From NCBI RefSeq assembly GCF_002795845.1, contig NZ_CP011797.1:2441501-2505500 (forward strand): a stretch of 64,000 nucleotides of DNA, written 5' to 3'. A program made the translations under genes and the position numbers. Positions 50,652-61,400 of the stretch are shown here, one piece after another; the first letter of the stretch is position 1; each line of letters begins with the position of its first letter. The notes under the pieces were generated by a model, which made no database searches, had not been told where the DNA came from, and saw only the letters and a list, made by a program, of their open reading frames with translations. Source of the stretch: Reinekea forsetii (GTDB lineage: Bacteria > Pseudomonadota > Gammaproteobacteria > Pseudomonadales > Natronospirillaceae).

Positions 50652-51353
50652 ATGAAAAAGATTGACCAAAAGATCGTCGGCTATGAAGTCGTCACGGCAG
50701 ACAAACAAGCCCTCGCCAAGGCTGAATCGGACGCAGTTGATCGCCGTGCCATCGTGCAGATGCACGAAGCGGTCGAGCGACCCGAGATGCTGATCGGCTC
50801 GACCTACAAGATTAAGACGCCGATGTCAGAACACGCCATGTACGTCACCATCAATGACATGCTGCTCAACGAAGGCACCAGTCATGAGATGCGCCAACCC
50901 TTTGAGATCTTTATCAACTCAAAGAACATGGAGCATTACCAATGGGTTGTGGCACTCACGCTGCTGATCTCAGCGGTATTCCGTAAGGGCGGCGATATCA
51001 CCTTTATCGTCGACGAACTGAGCGCGGTGTTTGACCCGCAGGGCGGCTACTTTAAGCGTGGCGGTAAGTTTATGCCCTCACTGGTGGCCGAGATTGGCGA
51101 TGTTGTCGAGAAGCATCTGAAGATGATCGGCATGATCACCAACGATCAGCTCGATGTGCATCAGAAGAAGATGATTCAAGAGAAACGAGCCGAATACGAA
51201 GCCCGTCAGGCCCAGCCAGCCGCCGGTGATGACAGCGACGAGGGTAACTTCCCGCCCGATGCTCAGCTTTGCAAGCTGTGCAGCACCAAGGCCGCCATCG
51301 TGATGGACGGTTGCCTGACCTGCCTGAACTGTGGTGATTCGAAATGCAATTAA
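50652..51353 (+). CDS. nrdJb: Class II ribonucleotide reductase small partner NrdJb
   Basis: This subunit complements NrdJa and carries the cysteine pairs that pass electrons to the active site. Its 233 residues include a domain typical of the C-terminus of long NrdJ proteins (MYVTINDMLLNEGTSHEMRQ, then PFEIFINSKN). A C-terminal Cys-rich tail follows with LCKLC, GCLTCLNC and a final C. The ATG at 50652 has AAGGA eight bases upstream; an earlier ATG at 50643 lies inside the ribosome site. It begins 11 bases after nrdJa and is certainly in its operon. Confidence 0.92.
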   Translation: MKKIDQKIVGYEVVTADKQALAKAESDAVDRRAIVQMHEAVERPEMLIGSTYKIKTPMSEHAMYVTINDMLLNEGTSHEMRQPFEIFINSKNMEHYQWVVALTLLISAVFRKGGDITFIVDELSAVFDPQGGYFKRGGKFMPSLVAEIGDVVEKHLKMIGMITNDQLDVHQKKMIQEKRAEYEARQAQPAAGDDSDEGNFPPDAQLCKLCSTKAAIVMDGCLTCLNCGDSKCN

Positions 51354-51422
51354 GGCCCGCCGAGTAAGCGATGGCCTCAATCGCTATGCCCCGTCCTAAT
51401 ATATGTTGACGGTTTTTATTGA

Positions 51423-51450
51423 GCCAACTGAGCATCTCAGTTGGCTTTTT
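51423..51450 (+). terminator. Terminator-like hairpin inside the IS end
   Basis: GCCAACTGAG, CAT and CTCAGTTGGC form a perfect 10-bp stem, followed by TTTTT on the plus strand. It can end nrdJb transcription and also stop read-through into the transposase antisense strand. It lies inside the mobile element, so the host operon may have borrowed it. Confidence 0.8.
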
Positions 51451-52255
51451 CATGCACGCTTGCTGGGGTTAGCATCCCCAAACTGCTGTGCGGTCGTTTG
51501 TGATTATACGCATCGATTGACTCTTTCACGACCTGCTCCAGCTCCTCTTTGTCTTTGTATTGATGGATTAAGAACTCGTGTTTTAGAATGCCGTTAATCC
51601 TCTCTGCCAACGCATTCTGGTAACAATCGTAGCCTGTGGTCATTGAAGGCGTGATACCTTGTGACGCCAAGCGTGATTGATACAGCTCAGAACAGTATTG
51701 TAGTCCTCGGTCCGAATGATGAATGGCCCGTTCTCTGCTCTGTCGTTCGATAAGCATTTGGTCTAATGCCTTTACCACGGATTTCGCTGACAGATCATCA
51801 CTGACGTGATGACCTACAATCTTTCGAGAATACGCATCGGTCACCAACGAGAGGTAATGCACCCCCTCTCGACTTTCCAAGTATGTGATATCGCTCACAT
51901 AGGCCTGCTCTGGTCGGTCAATGGCCATTCCCTGGTATAGGTTTGGGTATTTTCGCATCCAATGCTTACTGTGCGTGGTTTTACGGTACTGACGTGCCGG
52001 CATGATTAAGAGACGATGCTGCCTTAATAGCGTAAACAAACCATCCCGCCCCAGTTTAATCTGTTGCCGTTGGAGCTCTGGCTGCAAAAGGTGGTAGAGC
52101 TTCCGGCCACCTAAGCGCGGCAAGTCACGACGTATCGTATATACCCAGTCCAGTACGGGTGATAGCGCCGTTGATTTTTGGCGTTTTCGAGCAAGCTCTT
52201 GATACATGGCTTGTCGAGAAATACCTATCAAACGACAGCTTCGAGCCAGTGTCAT
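51437..52255 (-). CDS. IS3-family transposase OrfB (DDE integrase domain)
   Basis: This is a 272-residue DDE transposase. The N-terminus is an HTH_21-like segment (MTLARSCRLIGISRQAMYQE). The rve core follows with catalytic Asp in YVSDITYLE, Asp in LVTDAYSRKIVGHH and Glu in YQNALAERINGILKHE. The C-terminus HKRPHSSLGMLTPASVH is standard. Its ATG overlaps the orfA stop (ATGA). The active protein is probably made by a -1 frameshift at A6G (minus strand 52303-52297), which joins orfA codon 18 to the orfB frame. Confidence 0.92.
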   Translation of the reverse strand: MTLARSCRLIGISRQAMYQELARKRQKSTALSPVLDWVYTIRRDLPRLGGRKLYHLLQPELQRQQIKLGRDGLFTLLRQHRLLIMPARQYRKTTHSKHWMRKYPNLYQGMAIDRPEQAYVSDITYLESREGVHYLSLVTDAYSRKIVGHHVSDDLSAKSVVKALDQMLIERQSRERAIHHSDRGLQYCSELYQSRLASQGITPSMTTGYDCYQNALAERINGILKHEFLIHQYKDKEELEQVVKESIDAYNHKRPHSSLGMLTPASVHEKAN

Positions 52256-52353
52256 TCGTCCTCTTGCTTGAGCTTCTCGGGCAACAACTCTAAGAACTTT
52301 TTTCGGAAAGAGGTCCCCTTAATCTGGTCGACTCGCTTGATCGTTTCATCCAT
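52252..52353 (-). CDS. IS3-type OrfA, 33 residues, with a -1 frameshift site
   Basis: ATG 52353 lies directly after the inner copy of the terminal repeat. It opens a 33-codon frame (MDETIKRVDQIKGTSF then RKKFLELL) ending in TGA that overlaps the orfB ATG. The heptamer A AAA AAG at codons 17-19 is in the correct frame for -1 slippage. After slippage the frame continues as VLRVVAREAQARGR into orfB without a stop. The usual OrfA of this family is about 90-120 residues with its own helix-turn-helix, which is absent here. Confidence 0.65.
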   Translation of the reverse strand: MDETIKRVDQIKGTSFRKKFLELLPEKLKQEDE

Positions 52354-52406
52354 TGACCCGTCCTATAATAAGTTGACACCTTGGAGACTTATTTCAGGAC
52401 GGGTCA
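52354..52406. repeat. Palindromic left end of the IS element
   Basis: TGACCCGTCCT (52354-52364) and AGGACGGGTCA (52396-52406) are a perfect 11-bp inverted pair separated by 31 bases, placed at the promoter end of the transposase. The inner arm touches the orfA ATG. Confidence 0.6.
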
Positions 52407-52438
52407 CGTTCTCTGCGCTTCGCCAGTCTAGCCCTGCA

Positions 52439-55400
52439 CTATAACGGATCTGGGAACAGGGTTGGATTGGCTGAATCCCAGAGCGCACCGACCCCAGTCG
52501 GATCCCATAGGTCGGACTCCCCGCCGGGGAAGTTGGCAGTCGATCGGGGTGACACAATGCCATCCACTGTAAAAGTTGATCCATCGAGCACAAATTCAGT
52601 TTCGGCCACGCCATCGCCGATAATATCCACTGGTAAGCCCGAACCGCTGTAGCTGCTGGATCCTTTGGTAAGGAAGCTGTTACTGAATAGAGTGGCCCAT
52701 GTCCGTCCATAGCTAAGCTCGACATCAGAATCGACTACCAGGGATGAATAAGAGGAACCTGAATTATAGGACGACACAATGGAACCCATGATGGAGCTAT
52801 TTGAATAATTATACGCAGAGGAAATTACCGAATCACTGATAATCCCGGAGCTATAAAGGGTGTTACTTGTTGCTAAGCGACTCGTTATGATTTGACCACT
52901 GCTTTGATTGCGGAGGCTGCCGGCCCCACGAACCATTGAGTGCTGAACCAAACCGTAGTTATAGACGGTAGCATCCGCAAACAGACTGCTGTTCTCAATC
53001 GTCGCGCCGTCGTCAATACTCGACGAATCGGTCAACCAAATATCGCTTCGGTCGAGAGTGGTTTGCGCATAAACATAAAAGTTCACTGGCAACTTAATAT
53101 TCAAATAGCTTGCTGCCACGCCAGTAAAACTTATCCTGCCAGTGCCGGCCCCAGAGGAGCGAATAAAGATGGGTGCTGCGGCGGTGCCGGCTAGGGTACT
53201 GTTGTTAATTTCAACGTCAGCATCCCGGTCCATCATCAGCACAATACCCGGGTCAATGCTGATATTCGACAGGCTCGTAGCCAACAGGACCACATTGCCA
53301 GCGCTATTATTATAGCTGGCATCGATATGGATATTGCTATGGGAGCCCACCAGTGGATGACTGAGTCGATCGAGCGGGTCGTATAGCGTGCTAATTTCCA
53401 GATTATCGTTTACGCCATCGCCATCGGTATCGGCCAGATAAGGGCTGGTACCATAGGTTGGCTCGTCGGCGTCGGCAATGCCGTCGTTATCATCATCCAG
53501 GTCTAGGCTATCGACAACACCGTCCATGTCGTTGTCTTGTGACGTGGTCGGGTAGCTGTTCGCATCCAGCGGATCGAAGACCGAGCCATAGGCAGGATCA
53601 GACTCCCAATCTTCCTGCAGATCGGAATAGCCGTCGCCGTCGTTGTCGTGATCGGCAATATCGGGCGTGCCATCGCCATCAAAGTCGGCGTTGTCTATAT
53701 CAGCAGACGAGATCACCGGGTACAGATGAGTGCCCTTACTAATATTAGAGATATAACCCGTTCGCTCGCCAATATTGGCAATGTCGGTAGTGCCCCAATA
53801 GTTGCTGTCGATATCCAGCAAAACAGCCGATACGCTGCTGTCCATATCGAGCGTACTGCGGGATAAGCGCAGCCAGCTGTTGCTGCCGGTGATATCGATA
53901 CGGCTGTTGGTCAGATCCAATGCCTCGGCAACTAAGGTGGTGTTGGAGTATATATCACTATTGATCACGACCAATGTCTCGGCGACCGCGTAGTAGGAAT
54001 ACATATAGGCATTGGTTAGGGTGCTGGCGCGAATCGAAGTATCGACCCTAAAACCTATATCATTTATGGTGCTGTCGGTTACCGTTGAGGCGCGAAAAAC
54101 CTGATAACTGTCACAGCTACCCAGCGTTGATTTCGTCAATTGGCTCGAGTCGATAGCGCCTAAATAGCTATTGCCAGAGCAACCGTCAAACGTAACTTGA
54201 CTGTTTGACAGCGACTGAACGCTAAAATTACTTGAATACTCCCCCCTTAGGGAAAGCTGCACACGATCTAAAGTAATGGAAGGTGTGCCTGACTTCACCA
54301 CCAAAGACGTGTCGCTCTTATATATCTTTAATCTCGACACATCGGCGTAACGCAATTGGCTTTGTTGGCTGTTGGCCAGGTCAAAAATTAGGGCAGATTC
54401 GTTATATGAACCGGTCCAGGTCGGGTCGCTTTCAATAGACACCCGGTCGGCCTCACTGCCATGGGCCAGGATCCGACCCTTGAGGTAAATATGCTTGTCC
54501 GCACCATTAAACTGCACCTGGGTACCGGCCATCAGATTGAGGCTGGCGTTCTCCTTAATCAACATATTATCGATTATCAGATAGGGTGAGCGCGATTTGA
54601 GCCACAGGGTGTGTACCGCCAGCACGCCGCCATCCACTTCGGTCGGCCCGGCCTTGGCCAGAGTCGGTGTCAAGGTGACCATAGCCGATCTATCGCTTTC
54701 AACCGCGCTCTGGTTCAACCAGGTGACTCGGTAATAGTAAGTGGTATCGTTCAGGGCGCTGTTATCAACATAGTAGTTTTGACTCGCGGCCACATCGGCC
54801 ACTGCCGTGAAGTGGTTTGCGTCGAGCGAGCGATACACCCGGTAAGCCGTTGCATTGGCCTGTTCACTCCAGACCAGCCCGGTTTCACTGTAACCGGCCT
54901 GGCCACTCAGGCTCGCCACTGGCGCAAAGGCCAGTTGGCTGCTGTCTTGTTCGGCCACGATGGTTGTCACACTGTCATCGATCCGAACTTCATAATAAAC
55001 GGTCTGCCCGGCCGCGACCGCCAAAGCAATCTGATGTTCGGTGCTCTCGGTTGCAGAGACCACGACACTGTTGGTCAGGCTGCCCGGTGCATAGCCCCAC
55101 CAAATAACAGCGGTTGTCGCTTCGCTGGTGCTGAAGCTGACCACCAGTTGCGCATCGACGGTTTGGGTGAGCAGCCCGAATAGGGTCGGTTGGGTGCTCA
55201 GGTTCAACAGGCTTGTCGCAACCAAGGTCCCGCTGTTGCCGGCCCGATCGATAAAATCGGCACTGCTGGATAGATTGGCAAAGTCATCGAAAGTGGTGAT
55301 ATCTGTGGCCGCGCTGTAGAGCCCGTCGTTTGCGGCGCTGTCGGCACCGGTGCCGTCATCCACTAAGACCAGCGCCGAAATCAGACCGGGCGCATTGTAA

Positions 55401-58400
55401 CTTGCCGTACCGCCGGCTTCACCGGCATCGAGCGTTACCGTTAAGCGGTCGCCGCGGGTCGCAACGGACGACAGCGTCAAGGACTGCAGGGAGACCGTGC
55501 TGTCCAACTCAATGCTGTCATTCGCCGCGGTCAAGGCGGTACCGTCCTCATCGAAGAATGCCACCGTCACCGTTTTCACACCGTCGCCGGCGCTGAGGGT
55601 CAGCGCATAGCTGTTGGCCATGGCCACCGCAGCACTGCTAACGCCGTTTTCAGATACCGCCATGGTCACGGCTTGGGCATTGGCCAATGACAAAACAACT
55701 GCTCGGGTATTGGTATAGAGCGCGTCGTCATCAATATAAACGAAGCTGTTTTTCAACCGCACCAGACCGAGGTCATAGTCCGTCTGGCCAGGCTTTACCT
55801 TGACGCTAAAGACGCGCGTCTCCCAGCTGCCTCCGGCATAGCCAAGCGATACGCTGTAGGTCGCCAGTGGCAGGTGCGCAAAGTCAAATACGCCGCTGGC
55901 ATCGGCCGTTAGGCTGTAGCTGCCATTAATGGATGTGGCGCTCAGGGTTGCGAGGGTCACATCGAGCGCGTCGTCTACCGTTAGCACACCCAATATGCGC
56001 CCGGTCTGCTGCTCCAAGGTTACCGCTCCGGCGTCGGCCACGCTGTTGGCCAGCACCGTATAGGTTCGTACCTTGGTCACGTCGGCAAAATGCTCTTTAG
56101 CAAACAGCAGCCCGGTATAGCTGCGCGCCGGTGCTTTAATTTCCCAATATCCGTCGGCATCGGTGGTGGTACTCAAACCGGTGCTGTTAATGCTCACGGT
56201 GACACCCGAAGAGTCGGTATAACCGCCCAGCTGGACGGTGCCGCTTAAGATCCCCAGCCGAGTGTCCGGGTCTGTGGTTTGAAAGCGCGTCGGCTCGTTC
56301 ATATCCCACCAAACGCCGACTGTGGTTGGGTCCCATAGGCCAACCACGCTCTGCCACGCTTGGGGTGCAGACAAGCCAAACACGGGAGTATCGCGTGGGT
56401 TAGTAATGCCGTCTACCTTGATCGTATAGGAGTCTACTTCGAACTCGGTTGTTGCCACATCATCACCCAGTTCATCGACCGGATCACCCAGTCCGAAGTA
56501 GTGATCCGTTGAATCGGAGGGCAGGCCTATGTAGCTGCCATCGAAGAAGTAATTGTAGGAGCTGGTGCCCAGCGAGACTAACTCGATGTCAGAATTGACA
56601 AAGCTAGAATGTTCACCATGATAATAAAGACGATTTACCCAACTGTTGGTAAGGGTAGAGTCATAGGGGTAAATCGAACCCGCAAATATAGAGTTTTTGA
56701 CTTCCATTGAAGACATTCCACTGCTCCCAGTGTGAAAGGAGTTTTCAAGTAGGCCACCGCCCAACGACTGGCCGCCTAGGTAGCTGTTGCGCACCCGAGC
56801 AGTGGCCTGCAAAGACCAACTGCCAAAAACAGCGCTATTTTCTATGGTGCCGTATAAATAACCTGCGCTGACGTTGAGATCGGCGAAATCTATGGTGGAA
56901 GTAGCATCGACATTAAATCGCTTGGCAGAGGTATGCACCAGATAGGACAGCTGTGAATTCTCAATCGACAAAGCGCTTGACCGACTGCCCGCGCCATCGC
57001 TCTCTATTCTGATAGCATTGGTTGGCGTGCCGTGCAGTTGCGAATCTTTGATTAATATTTCGGCATCCCGATCGAGCATCAGAACCGAACCAGGGGCAAC
57101 GCTTACCGAATTCAACTCGGTCCGGTTATCACCTGTGCCGCCGGTGATATAGATCAGGCCATCGCTATTGATATTGCTGTTGTCGATCCGGACATTGGCG
57201 ATCTTGCCCGACAGGGGGTGGTTGGCGCTATCGACCGGGCTGTATTTTAGGCTTACTTCGATGCCGTCGTTGGAGCCATCCCAATCGGTGTCAGCTAGGT
57301 AGGGGTTGGTCATCATCACCACTTCGGTTTCGTCGGCCAAGCCGTCGTTATCGTCGTCTAGATCCGCCAGATCATCCTGGCCGTCCATATCATTGTCTTG
57401 GCTGCCCGTGGGTGCACTGAGCGGATCCAATGGGTTATAAATGCTGCCGAAGAGTGGGTCGGATGACCAATCTTCCTGCAGGTCACTGTAGCCATCGTTG
57501 TCGTTGTCATAGTCCACATAGTCTGGCAAGCCATCGCCGTCGGCGTCGGCAGTGAGCAGATCGCTGCCCGAGATAATCGGATAGAGATGGGTGTCGTTAG
57601 ACTGATCGGAGCTGTAGCCGGTGCGCTCGAGAATATCGGCTAGATCGGTGGTGCTCCAATAGTTATTGCTGATATCGAGGGTTGCGCTGACATCAAGAGT
57701 CGACAGGGCATCCAAGCTGTTAAAACGCATGGTTAGGCGGCCATATGATTGCCGCATCGAAACCGAGGAGTTCACCAAGGTATTGCCCCGCATGGTCAGA
57801 TTAGTCGAGCCCTGCACCTGCGAGTTCTGCAACACCGAATCGGTCAGTAACTGAGCGTAGTTCAGCGTTGCACCGGTAAATTGACTGCCACTAGTGTTGT
57901 ATAAAGAGTTGAACGTTGCGTTATGAACGATCGTATCGCTCATGGAACCCACATCTAACTGGGTGGTAGAGTAATAATAGTTGTTCTGAGAATCGTTTAC
58001 AGAGTCCACAACCGACCCCGATAGGTTTGTGATTCGGATAGTGGCGCTGTAATGGTTAGACTCAAATTCCAGCTTGCCACCGGTTACCCGATTAACAGAG
58101 AAATAATTATTGGCCAACAAGATGCTTGCGTCGGTCAGCTGAAGGTTTACCGGACTGTACTGTCGTTCCTGTTGGCTCGGATCGTAGCTATAAATATCAA
58201 CATAACTCAGTTGCGCATTGCTGACCCGATGGGTACCACTATTATTGTTGTCGAAACGGATTGAGCCGGTCTTTACGCCCGCCGCATCAAAGGCGGTAAA
58301 GCGCACCGGTTCGGCTGCGGTGCCGTGTGCTTCGAGTTGCCCCGAGACCAGCATATATTGATCGGCTGCGGCAAACTCCAATTCAGCACCCGGTAACATG

Positions 58401-61400
58401 AGCAAGGTCACGTCTTCTATCAAGCGCACAGGCGCCGTTATCTGATAGGGCGAGCGAGAGCCAAGCCAAACCGTGTTGCTATCGATCAGGCCACCGTTGA
58501 GCAGGGTTGGCCCGGCCAGCAGGGCCGAGGGCGTAACGTTCACCGCCGAGCTGTCGATCGATTCATTGCCATCCAGATCGACGGCGGTCACCTGATAGTA
58601 ATAGTCTTGATCGTTGGTGGTGGCATCGACGTAGAAGGTCGTGTCGATCAACTCGGCCGTGACCGGGGTATAGCTGATGCCGCTATCACTTGAACGGTAT
58701 AGCTGGTAACCGGCCAGTTCGTTGTTGGCACTAGCATCCCAAATAAGTCCCACTTCGGCATTGCCAGCGTGGGCACCTAGACCGGTGATTGGAGCAGGTG
58801 CTAGCTTGCCCTGGCCAAATGCCAGAGTTTGGTTAGCCGCCGCGTCTTCGGCGGTAATTTCGAAATAGGTTAGGGTGTTGGCGGGTAAACCGGTTAGGAC
58901 GATCTGATGCGTACTGGTCCAGGTGTCGCTCACGGTTAGCTGTTCGGTTAGATTTGACGCGTCAAAACCATAGTTCACCAGACTGGTGGTCGGCTCATCG
59001 GTGCTAAATTTAATCGTCATCTCACCGCTGGCAACGTTGGACGCCACGCTGAGGTTGCCGATGCTTGGCGCCGTACTCAAGACCACCGGTGCGGCCGTTA
59101 CCGTGATGCTATTGGCCGCACGGTCGACTATAGTCGCGGTAGGCGTGACCGTCAGTTCCGCAGGGCTAAGAATGACATAGTCGCGTTCATAGTGGCCGTC
59201 ATTTGCCGTCACGTCACCAAAGGTCCCGTTATCAACCAAGGCCAGGCCGTTCACCAAACCCGGCAAGTCAACGCTCACCGTGGCCGCGGTTTCGCCGGCC
59301 AAATCCAAACTCAGGTGTAATACATCCCCTCGGGTTGTTGCCCCCTCTGCCGTGAAACCTTTGACCACGATGGTGGTGTCCAAAATAATTTGATCAATCA
59401 CACTGGGCAACACGCCGGAGCTGTTGCGGAAATCGACCACTAAGGTTTTTAAGCCATCGCCGGCTTGCATCGTAAAGTCCATCGAAGCGCTAAAGGCGAT
59501 CCAATCTGAATCCGCGCTGCCCTGGCTAATGCGCATTTCGCTGGCATCGGTAGAGCCAATGGCCAAGGACACGGTCGGTGAATTGGTGTAGAGCGCGGCA
59601 TTATTTATTTTGACATAGCGCACGCGCAGCTCGGCGCTGTCGAGTCCTTGGGTCTGCAGACCGTCGTCATCCACGCTGAAGGCCCTGATGATGGTTTCAA
59701 AGCCGGGATCAATACAGCTTAACGTATATTGGTAATCGCCAAAGGGTACGTTCAATTCAATGGTCGCAGGGGCATCCGGATAAGATGCCGTAAAACCCGC
59801 GGCCGAGCCCTGCCCTTCAATCGTCAACTGCAGTTGCGAGCAACTGCTGGCAACGGACGCCAGTGCCAGCTGCACCCGTTTAGCAGCCTGGACCAGCGTG
59901 GTGGTTTGTGCCTGATAAACACCCAAGGCCGTAACCGTTACCGTTTCAGCTGTTGTCTGCGCAGAATAAAGGTCACGTTGATAGCGGATGCCGCCGCTGT
60001 AGTTAGCCACCGGCACGTCGAGTTGCCATTGGCCCTGATTATCCGTTAGTGCGCTGAAGTCGCTGCCCAGCAGCTCGACCAGCACACCGGCATGGGCCGC
60101 TTGATTTTCCAAGGTTACAACGCCGGAGACCTTACCCGTGTCCATCTTTAAAATAAGTGCATCGGCAATGCTTAGGGTTGGCGCTTCCTTGCTAGTGTTT
60201 ACCAATAGGGTTGTCGATTGAAAACCTGACTTCAGTGCCCGTAACTCATAGGAACCGGGCACGAACCCAGTAATGCTAAAGGACCCATCGCTATCGGTCA
60301 CCGCGCTGTAACTGGTGCCCACAAGTGACACCGTCACCCCGGAGAAATCGCTCAAGCCGCTCAGTTCAACGACCCCATCGATGCGATATTGTTCGAGGGT
60401 GACGGCGTCTAAACTTACCTGCGTCAATTCATCGAAGGACACCAATTGCGAGCCGGTCTGATAGCCGGCATAACTGTATTGCAGGGTGTAGTTGTTGCGT
60501 TCAATGCCAATAAACTCAAAATTACCCGCTGTATCGGTAGTGGTTGAATAGGCCGTGCCAATGAGGCTGACCGCTATGCCGCTGTGATCGTTGCCGCTGG
60601 ATTTGACCACGGCGCCGGACAAGCGAAATGCCTCTATATTGAGTGTACCAAGAGCCAAGGTTTGTTCATTTGTGGGTACCGACACGATTCTCTGGGTATT
60701 GGCATAACCGGTTTTTTGGATATTCAGGGAGAAGTCACCACTGAACACGCTGCTGAACAAAAAACCACCCGTTGAATCCGTTGTCGTGGTTTGCCCGGTG
60801 CCGGTGATGGTCAACAGCGCGCCAGCGACTGGATTGCTGTTTGCATCCAGCAGGGTGCCACTGATGTTGCCAACTTCAGCATCGAGAACTTGGGAATCGA
60901 GCTGATTAGTGGTTTCAGAGACGACCTCAACGGCCGACAATGTCTTAGTGGTGTGGTTTGAATCGGTGAAATTCAGGCTATAAGTGCCAGGCGGCAAACC
61001 ATTGATGACAAAGGCACCATTGCGACTGCTAATGGCTTCCTTATCGGTTCCTTCAACGCTGATGATCACACCGGCGTGCTTGTTGAGTGCATCCTGTTTA
61101 TCCGCAAAATAAACAAACCCGGCAATATTGCCCGGCTTCGGCGTTAGGTCGATGGGCTCGGGTATTTTCGTTAACACCAGGCGACCGATATCGGCTGTCT
61201 CGCCTAACAGTATATCGACTTCATCGAGCTTTTCACTTTGGTAGCCGTTGGCACTGGTGATAAAGCTGTAGCCCTGTCCTACTGGCAGGGCTGGGAAGCT
61301 GACGAAGCCGTTAATATCGGAAATAGAGGTATAGATGCTGCCTTGATTATCCCGGGCATAGACCAGGACATTGGCGTAATCGTCCATCTCAGCAACAATA

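Larger units (their letters stand above)
51387..52406 (-). mobile_element. Compact IS3-family insertion sequence, about 1.02 kb
   Basis: Imperfect terminal inverted repeats TGCCCCGTCCT (51387) and AGGACGGGTCA (ending 52406) flank a transposase with orfA, orfB and a -1 slippery site. No clear target-site duplication is visible (GCTA left, CGTT right). It lies between nrdJb and the 3' end of the giant lipoprotein gene, 33 bases past that gene's stop, so neither is interrupted. The size is small for IS3 (usually 1.2-1.5 kb) because orfA is very short. Confidence 0.85.

Noticed and set aside
51381-51390. Target-site duplication of the IS element
   Set aside because: The 3-5 bases flanking the two ends do not match, so none could be assigned.
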